Below are positions 36,691 to 47,635 of a stretch of 64,000 nt of DNA, one piece after another (within the stretch, counting starts at the first letter, position 1; every line of letters starts with the position of its first letter). The stretch is from positions 43,450,429 through 43,514,428 of the forward strand of contig OX485804.1 of assembly GCA_950295325.1 (NCBI GenBank), in the 5' to 3' direction. Source of the DNA: Polytrichum commune (taxonomy: Eukaryota > Streptophyta > Polytrichopsida > Polytrichales > Polytrichaceae). Both the position numbers and the translations under genes were made by a program. Below the pieces are notes generated by a model that saw nothing but the letters and a program-made list of their open reading frames with translations, made no database searches and was not told where the DNA came from.

Positions 36691-38101
36691 TTTAGGAACA
36701 TCCACGGTATGTGAACAGAGCCCACGAAAACCGTCAGAAACCCATACACAAATGAGATTCATTTGCGAGAGATTTCCCTGTCCTTGTATTTTTTAGTACA
36801 GGTCAGAAATCAATACCTACACATCATCGAAAATTACAAAAGAACTTTCTGGTATTATGAGACTTCGGCATGCACCTGTTCTGTTCAACTGGGTTCGGCT
36901 GCATACTTAACTTAGTATACTCGGAGGCTGGCCCCGAAGCAGGGTTCGGGAGGTTTTTGAGCTCAACCAGCTAAAATCCGCCCCTTCACAACTTCTACCG
37001 GTTTTTTCACGATTTGATCGGTTGTAAACTTGTTGCCATTAATTTGGACCGGCCAATATCCTATATTTTTTTTCAAGTGTCACCTAATTTCCTCTTCATT
37101 GTAATGACAACCGGCCAAAAACTTGGGCATTGATAAGTAAGCCGGTTTTCCAATGTAGCAAAATTATATCTACAAACAACATACATCAATCAACAACAAC
37201 GTCCAAAGAACATATCAACATACAACAATAATATGTAATGATATGAACATCCAACAACAATGATTGACAATTCATTACATACAAGAAACAACAACAATGA
37301 TCAAAAATTTATTCATAGTAGGAGTTGAATCTAAAATAACCCATCAACTAGTTGATGGCCATGGATTTACTCTTCTATCATACCTAGGTCTTAAAACCTC
37401 ATATTAGATATGAGGCCACAACATGATAAAAGAGTAACCTAACATACCATATTATATACAAAAATGACATTCATCAATTGTTAGAGTCAAAATCAACAGT
37501 TTCATCTTCACCTTCAAGAGGAAAATGCCCTGAAAGGTATCTCTGTGGATGTGAAAACAACCATCTAAACTTTGTAGAGTTCCTCCATAAAGCTATGGCA
37601 TCCATTAGTACGTTATCAAGATCACCACGAAGATCTTCCATAGACACACGTATAATACATTCTAAACTCTAGCCGTCAACAATGAATTGCAATAATGAAG
37701 CAAAAGCTTTGCCTGTCCGCCATTCACCAAATCGCTACAAGCCTACAACGAACACATAACCTAAACCCTAGAACCAGATGATATCCGACCCTAGGTGAAT
37801 CAAACCGGTGAAATCCGCCTATTTCACAATTCATCCGGATAAAAATCCTCCTCCTCAAAATGGTTGCCAGTTGAAATCCGTTTTTTTTTTAAAAGAACCG
37901 GTTTTACATCCTCCACTTTCCCAATTCAACTGGACTTTTCACAAAACCAACCGGCCGCCATTACACTAGATACCAGTTCTCCCCGGACATTGCCCCAAAG
38001 TTCTCTTCGAGCACCTTCGAAATAATTGGATACAAATATATTCATTCCCTCCAATCCCAAAATGGTGAGACTCTGCAAAAAACCTCTTGACGCTATCTTT
38101 T

Positions 38102-38791
38102 TCTTTTTCTTTTTTTTTGAGACAGAAGACCAACCGGGCCAACGCCAAAATGGATACCACAAAAGAAAAAATTCACGCCCTAACAGAGGGGAGGCGGGGC
38201 CCCTCGGGCGTGAAAACACCGCCACGTAAGAGGAACAAGACACGACCCCCACCAAGGACAACCCCCCGGACCCACCAAGCCAAGGACAACCCCCACCCAA
38301 CCTACCAAGGACGACCCCCAAACCACCAAACCACCTAGCCACCCGGACCCCCGAAGGGGCCTCACCACCCTACCTACAATGTCTTCTCCAATTCCAATCG
38401 ATATGCATATCCTGCCGTCGACAAAGAATGCTCCTCGCCTCCCAAGTCTTGTCGAAGCCACGCAACATAGCCATTTTTGAGAAGCTACCAATCTTGATTT
38501 GTGCCACCACCCTTTTCCAAGCCATCTTGGCATAGATAATCAACTCATCCCAAATCTGTTGCTTAACCTTAGATTCATGCCATTGTACCTGGTTGAACAC
38601 TTTGTCATTCTGTTCAATCCAAATGGTCCAAAGAGTAATGCCCCTAAGAAGGTGCCAAATTTTAACCATTTTTCCATATCTTTTAGGAATTCTTTCCCCA
38701 AACACCACCTGTTTCCAATTGAAGCAATCAAAGTTTCCGGGTCTAACTCCGCAGAGTTCATGCATGATATAGGTAGCCCATCTCCATGCCC
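38102..38791 (-). mobile_element. 5'-truncated L1-like LINE fragment with target duplication
   Basis: On the minus strand this runs from coding sequence through a GC-rich 3' UTR with repeated GTCCTTGG/GGGGGTCG words (38240-38345). It then reaches the tail GGCGTTGGCCCGGTTGGTC, CTTCTGTCTC and an A-rich tract. The target duplication GACGCTATCTTTT is seen at 38089-38101 and again at 38793-38805. The insertion sits about 80 bp beyond the stop codon of the MATE gene, in the same orientation, and so is likely in or next to its 3' UTR. 5' truncation and the A tail are usual for LINE insertions. Confidence 0.8.
38370..38790 (-). pseudogene. C-terminal LINE polyprotein remnant (zf-RVT region)
   Basis: Minus-strand reading frames keep the typical C-terminal end of plant L1-type polyproteins: KEFLKDMEKW or IPKRYGKMVKIWHLLRGIT, then LWTIWIEQNDKVFNQ, then VKQQIWDELIIYAKMAWKRV. 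IWxxRN-like text marks the region after the zinc-binding domain. The frame changes at about 38660. The 5' part (reverse transcriptase) is absent. Confidence 0.7.
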
Positions 38792-38882
38792 GCTGACGCT
38801 ATCTTTTCTCGAGCTTGGATTTTCAAACACCTAAAGCCGCCGTAGAAACAATCATTTCTCTTTATGGAAGAGTCCACAGAAT

Positions 38883-40523
38883 TTAGGAAATGAGATTCTG
38901 ATGACCACTGTTGATGTTGATGTTGTTGTTGTCATCATCCTCGAACATGGCGGGAAGCTCATCCTTCTGGCTCTTGTTGGATTCATTGGGAAGCGTCGCA
39001 CTCGCAGACGAGTAAACCCGCCCCAACGCATCTTCAGCCTGCTTCTGCCAATTGGTGGTGATTGTCAAACCAATAAGAGACGCGGTCTGCATGAAGACTG
39101 CCAGGATCATGCCCATCCACAACCCTAAACCTTTGAGATCATACCCAAAAGCAAGCACAACCACAGAGGGCAGTCCCACAAGGTAGTAAGCCGCAAGGTT
39201 AGCAACGGCTCCAAATGCTTGCCATCCACATCCCCTGGCCACCCCTGACAACACACCTTGCACCGAATCCATGATGGCAATTGTTGCCAGAAATGGCATA
39301 CATCTTGAGACATAATCTGCCACCTCAATCTCACTTGTAAATGCCCAACCCCACAGGTTTCTCCCCATGTACAGACCCGTGGCCATTAGGGTTCCCTCAG
39401 CCACACCCATGCCAACCCCAATTGCAACTGAAGCTTTTGCGGCATTAGGTCTTCCAGCACCAAGTTCATTCGAAACTCGAGTGCTCACCGAAGCACTTAT
39501 CCCAACTGGCACCGTGTAGACGAGAGCTATGGTGGTTAAACTGATAGAAAGTGTAGAAGTTTCCAGCTGAGGGTTAGGCAACAGCCCTGAGAGGATGACA
39601 AGTCCTTCAAATGACCAATACTCCAGGCATATCATCACAGTTGAAGGGATGGCAAGCTTGAAAAAGGCAGGGAGATCATTGAAAGCTTCCATGGAGAAGG
39701 ATGTCCATGTTCTTTTACATCTTGCAGAGTATTTAACATACGAGGCTAAGAGCAACACATTCAACCAGTTGGAGACTCCACTTGCAATGGCTGCTCCCCT
39801 GTATCCAACTCCGAATTTGTACACAAGAAGATAACAGAAAGGGATGTGGAAACACAATGTTGCAACGGAGAAGAGTGCCATGGGAAGCACTACACTCTGT
39901 GTTTGGAGGAATTTTACCAACGGTTGAAGCGTTGCAGTTGCAAATACAACTGGAAGCAGCCACCGAGAATACATCCCTGCCATCTCGCAAATCAAAGGAT
40001 CTTGTCCTGAAAAGCGAAGTACCGGGCCCATGTTCCACCATAGGAATGCAACAGGGAGGCTAACCATGTATAAGACGAAGATTGCTCTCTGTAGGTAGAT
40101 CCCCAGCATGTGGTACTGCTTTGCTCCGTATGCTTGTCCACATAGAGTTTCAAGCCCCGATGCCATCCCAATTAGCAAACTGTTGCCTGTTACCACTGCG
40201 AATGAGCTTGCAATGGAGGCACTTGCAAGCTCCAGTTCACCTAAGTGGCCTACAAACATGTTGGACACCACCACTAATGAGTATTGTAGCAAGTTTACAC
40301 AGATCATTGGGCCGGCTATGTATACCTGCCTTTTGATCTCTCCCCATATCCATTTGGGTGCACATGATGCACCTTCGTCACGTCTGCTGATGGAGCGTGT
40401 AATGCCATTCGAGAATGTGAATGCATGAGCATGTTGATGTTGTTGCGGTGGGGAAGAAGATGGTTCAGTATGCGAGATCAGTGGCTCCTGTAATGTATGC
40501 TTGATTGCATCATCGTCCCCCAT
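38883..40523 (-). CDS. MATE efflux transporter (DETOXIFICATION/DTX family)
   Basis: An intact 546-residue multidrug and toxic compound extrusion transporter, one open frame without introns. The N-terminal 65 residues are hydrophilic, with an acidic di-leucine-type EPLI (13-16) and a His/Gln-rich stretch. MATE domain 1 begins near residue 68 and shows GHLGELELA (92-100) and ETLCGQAYGAKQ (125-136). Domain 2 follows, with LEYWSFEGLVILSGLLPNPQ and VSTRVSNELGAGRPNAA. About 12 membrane helices are visible. The C-terminal tail is hydrophilic and Asp/Asn-rich. MATE proteins swap H+ or Na+ for organic cations, flavonoids, alkaloids or citrate at the plasma membrane or tonoplast; the substrate is not predictable here. 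Angiosperm relatives usually have several introns, so the single exon suggests a retrocopy or a lineage-specific form. The start ATG at 40523 gives the family-typical length. Confidence 0.93.
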   Translation of the reverse strand: MGDDDAIKHTLQEPLISHTEPSSSPPQQHQHAHAFTFSNGITRSISRRDEGASCAPKWIWGEIKRQVYIAGPMICVNLLQYSLVVVSNMFVGHLGELELASASIASSFAVVTGNSLLIGMASGLETLCGQAYGAKQYHMLGIYLQRAIFVLYMVSLPVAFLWWNMGPVLRFSGQDPLICEMAGMYSRWLLPVVFATATLQPLVKFLQTQSVVLPMALFSVATLCFHIPFCYLLVYKFGVGYRGAAIASGVSNWLNVLLLASYVKYSARCKRTWTSFSMEAFNDLPAFFKLAIPSTVMICLEYWSFEGLVILSGLLPNPQLETSTLSISLTTIALVYTVPVGISASVSTRVSNELGAGRPNAAKASVAIGVGMGVAEGTLMATGLYMGRNLWGWAFTSEIEVADYVSRCMPFLATIAIMDSVQGVLSGVARGCGWQAFGAVANLAAYYLVGLPSVVVLAFGYDLKGLGLWMGMILAVFMQTASLIGLTITTNWQKQAEDALGRVYSSASATLPNESNKSQKDELPAMFEDDDNNNININSGHQNLIS

Positions 40524-40990
40524 GATGTCGGATGGTTACTGCGATTCCTCCAAATTCCTATGTAACCTATGTCCAGACTTGATTTGATGTGGTCCTGTAC
40601 AGAAAATCAATTGTGCAACCAAACCGTCAGAAATCTTTGTCGAACACGGAAAGCATAAAATAAAGGATGGAAGCCTAACCCACAGAACTCATTTGAAATC
40701 TGGAAGTGTAGGAGGATAAGTATCGGCAGAAGCAAAGAGTCGTAACATGCAGAAAGCATTCGGGTACTGATCAGAGCTCGGAAGGCTATGTTCCGTAGTG
40801 TACGTAATTTTGTAAGAACAAGTTAGGTGCCAGTAACCTACAATTGCACTTGTGACCGACAAGATGTTTCTAGAAATGGTCGAAAAGTCCACATCGAGCT
40901 ACAACCTACAGGTGGTTGAAAAGGAAGAAAACCAATGTCCATAGATATTGTCGACTCACATGAGAGACCGCATCAAGGGTGTTTCATTTT
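40524..40990. other. Upstream region of the MATE gene
   Basis: Presumed 5' UTR and promoter of the minus-strand MATE gene, bounded by the integrase remnant. No clear TATA or other site could be fixed, and no gene is seen. Confidence 0.3.
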
Positions 40991-41012
40991 GTAGGCATAT
41001 GACTTTCCGGAG

Positions 41013-41840
41013 ATGACCTTGAGTGAATGTCCCCCAAGCACCCACGCAGCTAAGTGCGACGCATGCCAACGGTACTCTAGGAACGATTTGAGGCTAGAGT
41101 TGCCGTTGATCCCCCCCCTTCCCCTCACACCATTCAAGATGTGGGGAATTGACTACATAGGACCAACCCATCCGACATCGCCTCGGAAAATGGCCTACAT
41201 CATTGTTGTACGAGACTATCTTACAAAGTGGGCAAAAGCCAAGGCTGTGAAGGTAGCAAACGCCGTGACCACCGCTGCATTCTTACACGAGTAGGTGATA
41301 ATACGATTTGGGGTACCAAAGGTATTGGTTAGCGATCGAGGGATCCATTTTTTGAACGAGTTGATTGAAGCAATGACGAAGGGTTACGGCATTGAACACC
41401 GCAAAGCTACTCCTTACCACCCATAGACTAACGGGTTAGCCGAGAGAATAAACCATATAGGTGTTATGATCTTACATAAAAAAATTAACGACAACAAGCG
41501 GGACTGGGACGTAAAGTTACCCTCCGCATTCTGGGCTTATCGGACGATCTTTAAAGTCACAACAAATCAGACATGCTTCGCCCTCGTGTATGGAATTGAG
41601 GTTGTACTTCCGATCGAACTCAAAATCACATTATTGCAAATCGTGGTGGATTTCCAACTGACAATAGCCGAGTCGTTGTCAGAGAGATTGTTAATGTTAG
41701 AAGGCGTCAGCGAGAAACAAAGGCTAAGTATCCAGCATCTCGAGGCGATGAAGCGGGGTGTGTGAGCCTTAGATTTTTCCCCAATGGCAAAAATCCTTAG
41801 AATTGAAGGCTTTAAGCAAAAACATTAGATTATTAATAGG
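41013..41840 (+). pseudogene. Ty3/gypsy retrotransposon integrase remnant
   Basis: Carries the end of the HHCC zinc finger (KCDACQR), then the catalytic core: D in MWGIDYIGP, D in LVSDRGIHFLNE, and E in NGLAERINH. It continues with RTIFKVTTNQTCFALVYGIE and LPIELKI, typical for plant Ty3/gypsy integrases. A stop follows FLHE (41292-41294). CAG to TAG appears inside the PYHPxTNG motif (41424-41426), and there is a final stop at 41763-41765. Protease, reverse transcriptase and LTRs were not found. A dead fragment. Confidence 0.85.
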
Positions 41841-42677
41841 AGAATTAGCCAAACAACCATTTACATTAAGATGGCATCAAAAGAAAGACCATGCAAAGTT
41901 GGCTAGGTGTGTTTTATCCTTAGGGTAAGAATCTTAAACAAGTAGAGAATTAGGGACCAAAGGGGGAAAAAAATGAAATATTTTTTATCCGAATCGGAAA
42001 TATTAAGGAATGAAATAGCAAGTAGGTATGTTAAAATTGAAAGCAACCAATTCAAGCAAGCATTTCATTGACAAAAATCAAGCAGTGGCCAAAAATGAAT
42101 AATTCTGGAAGCGGCCAAGAAAGAGAAAAATGAAGATGACATCCACATGCATAAGGAGTTTGCTAACTAAAGCAAGGGATACATGTGGCCACCATTGCCA
42201 ACCAAAATACAAATTCATATTATATTGATAAAACTTTTATTAAGGCTTGGGCAAGTGGGTTGCGAGGTAGCATTATCCCTCTTCATTCACCACCGAGAGT
42301 TTGGTTCCTACCATTCAAAACGTCGGATCCCTCGGTGAATGGGAGGAAAAGAAGGCCCAACCCTTCATTAAAAAGAAATAAAACCCCCTCTTCCCCTCAC
42401 AATTTTCTCTTCACTTCGCATGGCAAAGTCCTCTAAAATTATAGTTAAAAAGAACAAACCTTCTCCTCCTAAAAAAATATCTCTTCACATTTTTTATTAT
42501 CAACGTAAGCCATGTTTCTTGTAGTTAGAATTACTGTGAGTGAGATAGTGTGTTTTTTAACACACCCTTAAGTTACGGCCTCATTTTCATTCGAGTCTAA
42601 TGAATGCAAAAATTACAATTTAGTTCTCAGATTTTGATTAAATTTTTTTCTTGAAGTTAGCTTTTAAACCACCCTTA
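41841..42677. other. Non-coding stretch
   Basis: Possible decayed retroelement tail. A frame at 42185-42436 has no motif. No LTR recognised. Confidence 0.3.
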
Positions 42678-43020
42678 GCGTATTGAAATCAAAGTTAGTG
42701 AATAGAAATTATGAGTGTTTGAATGAAGTATCTCACATGCCATTCAATTTCTAAGCATTGACTTTGTAAGCTCACATCTTTAAGACGAAACATGTAGTTG
42801 CTTCATTCTTTGGAGGAATTATAGATCTTGTTTTGAGGTTTTAAAATGTGTAAGCGTGTTAAAATCAGAATTGATGCGTAGAATTTATGAGAATTTGAAT
42901 GAAAATATCTTAGTTGCCTTTCAATTTGTAAGTACTGTCTTTATAAGCTCATATTTTAAAGATGAAATATGCAGTTGCTTTGATATTTTGAAGAGTTATA
43001 AGTCTTGTTGTTGAATTTTA
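42678..43020. repeat. Diverged tandem duplication, about 170-bp unit
   Basis: 42678-42842 and 42858-43020 align throughout, with shared words such as AATTATGAGnnTTTGAATGAA, GCCnTTCAATTT, TAAGCTCA and GnAGTTGCTT. The repeat lies directly past the 3' end of the transposase-like relic. Confidence 0.65.
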
Positions 43021-43039
43021 AGTGAAACTAAAAATTAAT

Positions 43040-45151
43040 TCATTTGAAGCTTATAAGTAAAAGTTGTGGGTATTCAAGTAGAAGGGTGTCTACTGCGGAT
43101 GACAACCACCAAGAACGAATGACATAGTACTTAATCTCAGCATCATCCATTATTTTTACATCTTTGTAATCCTTGCAAAGATGTTTGTGTTGAAATTGCA
43201 AGGATGGTTTGATATACTTTTGTGTCATCTTATCCAAACTTACAGACCAATGAAAAAGACATGTACGCTCACGTGCAACCATAAACAAAGTTGGATCACC
43301 ATCACCATAAATCATGCTCACCACATTTCAATTAGCTTGAGTATGGTCTGTCATGAACCCTTTGAAGTTTACCATTCTCTGCCATTACAGCATTTAAATT
43401 TTCCCAAAAAAGACTTTTTGCTGTACCATCCTCAAATTGCATGTCACAACAAGTAATGGTCAACACTTTACAATATCAACTATCGTACACATGACAAACC
43501 ATTGTTGTCCAATCTTTCACACGTTTAACATGCTCAAACATAATCCAAGAGTTCTCCATGTCCCCCCCCCCCCCCCCGACTTGCATTCTTTTTATAAGCT
43601 CCACACCACTGTTTGGAAGATCTACGGACATCTTGAAAACAAACACTTTGTCTTTTGATTGCCCTGGGAACCGACTGCTATGGACAAACTTGAAAGTAGA
43701 ATGGTGTTTAAATGCTATAACATTATTCATAGTTCCCATTCTACTACGTACAAAGCGTTGTAATCGAGATACAAAATTACGACAATTTGGGGATGCAAGA
43801 GTACTGAATTTGTCTATGACCACCTCTAATGATGAACCAACTAGGTGATGGCCTCCACCAATAGTGGGAGATTTGAAAAGATAATCGGCCAAGAATTGCT
43901 TGCTTGCACCCAAAACTATAGCTGAATTTGTTGCAGTGGGTGTTTTCAATATTTCATTTGCAACGCACTGGTATGCCACGTCTAATTATTCACGACATAT
44001 ACCATTGGATACAGGGTGATCATGCATACCAAGATGAATGCAAACCCTTAACATATCAGTAGATGTGGAGTGGACATAAAATATGTGAGCATAACACAAA
44101 GCAATTCACACAAGTGGTGATCGGCATACCTTACATTCAAAAGTGGATCTAGCAGGGGCAACATCACCCACAACAAATGGGAGATGAGTTGAACATGTCC
44201 ACTCGGTGCTATTGTGCATACTTCTATTGCGATGCATGTAATTGCAATGATCATTCTGACATTGGAGATGATCTGCACAAGTAGATCGTCAAAAGGACAA
44301 TCCAAAGTTGTTTGGGATATTCGTGGTTTTGGTGGTACACGAAGGGTGACCATCACACATCTTGTCCATATCATCCATTGAGCGGCCATATGCACTTGGA
44401 ACTCCAAGTGGCACAAGGGGTAAGACAAACAAAATATCACCATCAAAAGAAGATGGTAAGTACTTGACATCGCAAACAACTATATTCTCAAAATCAATTA
44501 TGGTAAGATCCGACTTTGATATTTTCCTATACTTTGTAAACTTCAAGGCACCAATGATAGTCAACCCTATAGATGAAGGAAAATGGTGTAGTGGAGGACG
44601 TTGAGAAGGTGTGTTGTGACAAACAAACTTCTTGTACAAAGGACTGCATGAGGATTTGGATGCATGCAAAGGGACTTAAAAATAAGTATTTTTAAAAGGA
44701 AATGACGATGTCTCCGACATGTCAACGTTTGCATAAATATTATCATCAAAATCTGATAATATACACACAGTATTAGCATCAGGCTCCAATTTAACACTTG
44801 CAATATTTGGCATTTGAATTGTGGATGCGCCAGATTGGTCTGTCAATACAACAGTTGAAGCTTGCATTTGGAATTCAAAAAGACATATCATTATGAATGA
44901 ACCAAACTCCAAATCCACATTGAACCATCTTCAATTTTATTCTTTTAGATAAGAATTGCTTCACAGACTTGTCCATCCGCAGAATACATCTCCTGCTCTA
45001 TGTACATGGTTCTCATTTGGATATTGAACCTCAAACTGAGAAGATCCTCTAAGACACCTACATGACCATCATCTTGAAGTGGCAACGTAAATGGAACAAA
45101 GGATCCATGAGCTCTAATGGTGGCCATAGAGATCGAATACAATAGATGCAC
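43040..45151 (-). pseudogene. Decayed transposase-like gene (unidentified family)
   Basis: One long minus-strand frame can be followed from about 44669 to 43370, broken by stops near 44285, 44085, 43980 and 43475. A frameshift then leads to 43324-43040, and probable N-terminal pieces lie at 45151-44945 and 44918-44676. In order: a segment with ASTIQMPNIASVKLEPDA; a cysteine/histidine cluster (CQNDHCNYMHRN ... CKVCRSP) that may bind zinc; ATNSAIVLGASKQFLADYL; SPNCRNFVSRLQRFVRSRMG; DWTTMVCHVYDS; CCDMQFEDG; FKGFMTDHTQAN; then RTCLFHWSVSLDK with QFQHKHLCKDY. The order of a D-containing strand, a second D strand and CLFHW resembles MULE-type transposases, but this is inference. It starts about 440 bp from, and points away from, the ParB-methylase relic. 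Confidence 0.45.
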
Positions 45152-45591
45152 TATACAATATTATTGGACGTAACGGGCTCTTTATGTTGAATGTTGTATA
45201 ATATAATATTGAATGAACTTGAAATGCATGATATCATAACATCTAATAATATACAAATAAACAGCTCACAATAACAGCCAAAAAATATTTGTAGACGAAA
45301 CATAAAGCCTTAAAGCAAAACCCTAAAAATATTCCATTTGAAAATCTAATCATACATAAACCAACCCTAATCATACAGAACCCAACCCACTAGTGGGATG
45401 TGGATTATAATTTCATCATAACATTCTTTCTAAACAAGACCAAGTGTGCACAAAAAGAAACTTAGAAATACAAGAAGAAGGATACACGACTTTGGCAAAG
45501 AGGAGAAGAAAGAAGAAGGGTTTGATTTTTTCTAGCACGAAGCAATTACATAGGGCCAAAATTAAACGACAAATGGGTAACGTCAGTTTAT

Positions 45592-46509
45592 GTGAATCGA
45601 AGACACTGCACGCGTACTAGAATTTCATGCAATAGAAGAAAAGAAAATGTTGAAATCCAGACACAAGATAACAAACAACCCCTCATTTTTGAAAATGATG
45701 ATGACAAACGAGTGAGCAACACTGCCAACGATATGTCTGATGCAGAACAAGAAGCAGAATGTACTTTCATTTACAATGCACCGGTAAGTTTTTCATGGTT
45801 TATTTATAGATGAGGCAATTTTCCAATTAATATACCTCTTGAATATCTAAAGTAACTAAGCATAAAAATTGTATTTCTTATGCAAAATTCGATTGTAAGA
45901 AATTTAAAAACATAAAACCACATAAAAGAAAATTGGAATGTTATCAATCAAAAATATTGTATGTAGATTAGTGGCTACTACGTCTAGATTAATGTGATAA
46001 GACAACATGTAAACCTTAACCCTAAAAATCAGAAGGAATTTTTCCTTGTTTTGAAACAACTCTTTTCGGGGAATTCTTTCTGTTCTAATCCATTTCCATG
46101 GATTTTTTTTTGTTTCGATCCACTCGTATGGGGGATTTTTCTTCCGATTTGAATTGTGTCTCCAAGAGATGTTCTAAAAATAAACATTATTTTGGCCAGA
46201 ATATTTAAGGGAAATTAAACGTTTTGGAACAGTCAAGAGAGAAGAAAACCATTTCATGAGGGTTGTGCGCAGGACGCACACGGACTGCAGAGGGAGGAAA
46301 ACGCTCCAAATGGAGCGCCAATGGAGAAACCAAGTGGAAGAACAATGGCCAGCGCGTTTGCTATGACAAATGAGGTCCTTCATCAAGCAGCGAACAAACC
46401 ACCCACATTTGCCAGTGTATACAGAGCGTCCGATAGTAATGATTAAACGATGGTTGGCATGGATGTGGAGTTGGCAACGCCATCATCAAACCCTTCTCCA
46501 GAACAACAT
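45592..46509 (+). pseudogene. Putative 5' exons of the ParB-methylase gene
   Basis: A frame from about 45592 encodes an acidic segment (ENDDDKRV, MSDAEQEAE) ending at CACCG|GTAAGT (donor at 45784). A second short coding-like piece ends CAACAT|GTAAGT (donor at 46510) after MVGMDVELATPSSNPSPEQH. The 46345-46443 frame just before it is closed by a stop. Both donors are strong plant consensus and point to the exons downstream, but joining them to the ParB exon is a guess. Confidence 0.35.
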
Positions 46510-46589
46510 GTAAGTTTATTTTTCATTGTATCTATAAGTGTTTTTCAAATCCTAGTGGTAATAATTATTTTTGTAAATATTTTGAAAGA

Positions 46590-47345
46590 AAAATTTATTA
46601 TAGAGGTTTCGGTACCCCTATTCCAAATTTTTCGTTCAAAAAAACACTTATCATTCACCAATTTTATGTTCATGCCATAGCTGTTGTTCTCATTTTCTTC
46701 TATGCTTATTTCTTCAAAGAAAATTGTGAAATAGGAGTTTCGGTACCAAAACCCCTATTCCAAATTTTTCTTTCAAAAATTTTTCTACAATTTTTCTACA
46801 ATTTTTCTACAACTTTTCTACAACTTTTCTACAACTTTTCTTCAGACAATATACTTCTCAGTAAATAATTTCATGTTGACGCCATTGCCGGTGTCCTCAT
46901 TTTTTCCATGTTTATTCTTTAACGAATATTGTGGAATAGGGGTTTCTTTCAAACAATATATTTCTCATTTAATAATTTCATATTGATGCCATAGTCGGTG
47001 TCTTCATTTTTTTTCCATGTTCATTATTAAAGAAAGTTGTGGAATAAGGATTTTGGTACTGAAACTCCTATTTCACAACTTTCTTTCAAATATTAAAATT
47101 TCTTCTTGACTAATTTCATGTCTATGTTATAACTGTGGCCTTTATTTTTTTTGTATGGCTAATTCTTGAAAGTAAGTCATGAAATAGGAGTTTCAGTACC
47201 GAAATTTTTAATCCATACTTTGAATTTGTTAATTTTAAGTAGAGGGATTAGCCACTACCCTCACTTTCTACCATGTTTAATTCTGAAATGAAAGCTTTGG
47301 AATTGGAATTTCAGTACCGAAATCCTTACTCCAAAGTTTACTTGA
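46590..47345. repeat. Intronic array of GGTACC-centred palindromic units
   Basis: About six diverged units, 110-200 bp apart, each with GAAATAGGAGTTTCGGTACC or its partner GAAACTCCTATTCCA. Unit positions are roughly 46600, 46730, 46930, 47045, 47170 and 47300. An 11-bp minisatellite (TTTTTCTACAA, about 5 copies) sits at 46781-46842. Confidence 0.65.
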
Positions 47346-47635
47346 AAATAAATATTTCCTTTAGCAAACTATTTTTATGTTTTCAAGTCTATATGTGTGT
47401 TTTGTATTATATCAAAATGTTGATGGTTATGTCAATTATACGGTCATGTAGGTGGCCTTCATTTATTTTGGCATTAAATTTTAAATGTCAAGTATATTTC
47501 ATTTTATAGTCTAGTTTTTTGTTTATGTGAAGTTGCTTATAATGTGCATTTGATGTTTTGTTGTAGAGTGGATGATTATTTGTTGCATGATTTTTTTCAT
47601 TTATTATAGGCTTTGATTTGACTGTGAATATGTAG

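Noticed and set aside
37926-38342. Minus-strand Trp/Gly-rich frame of 138 codons
   Set aside because: Runs across the LINE 3' UTR repeats, its A-rich tail and host sequence, so it is not a protein.
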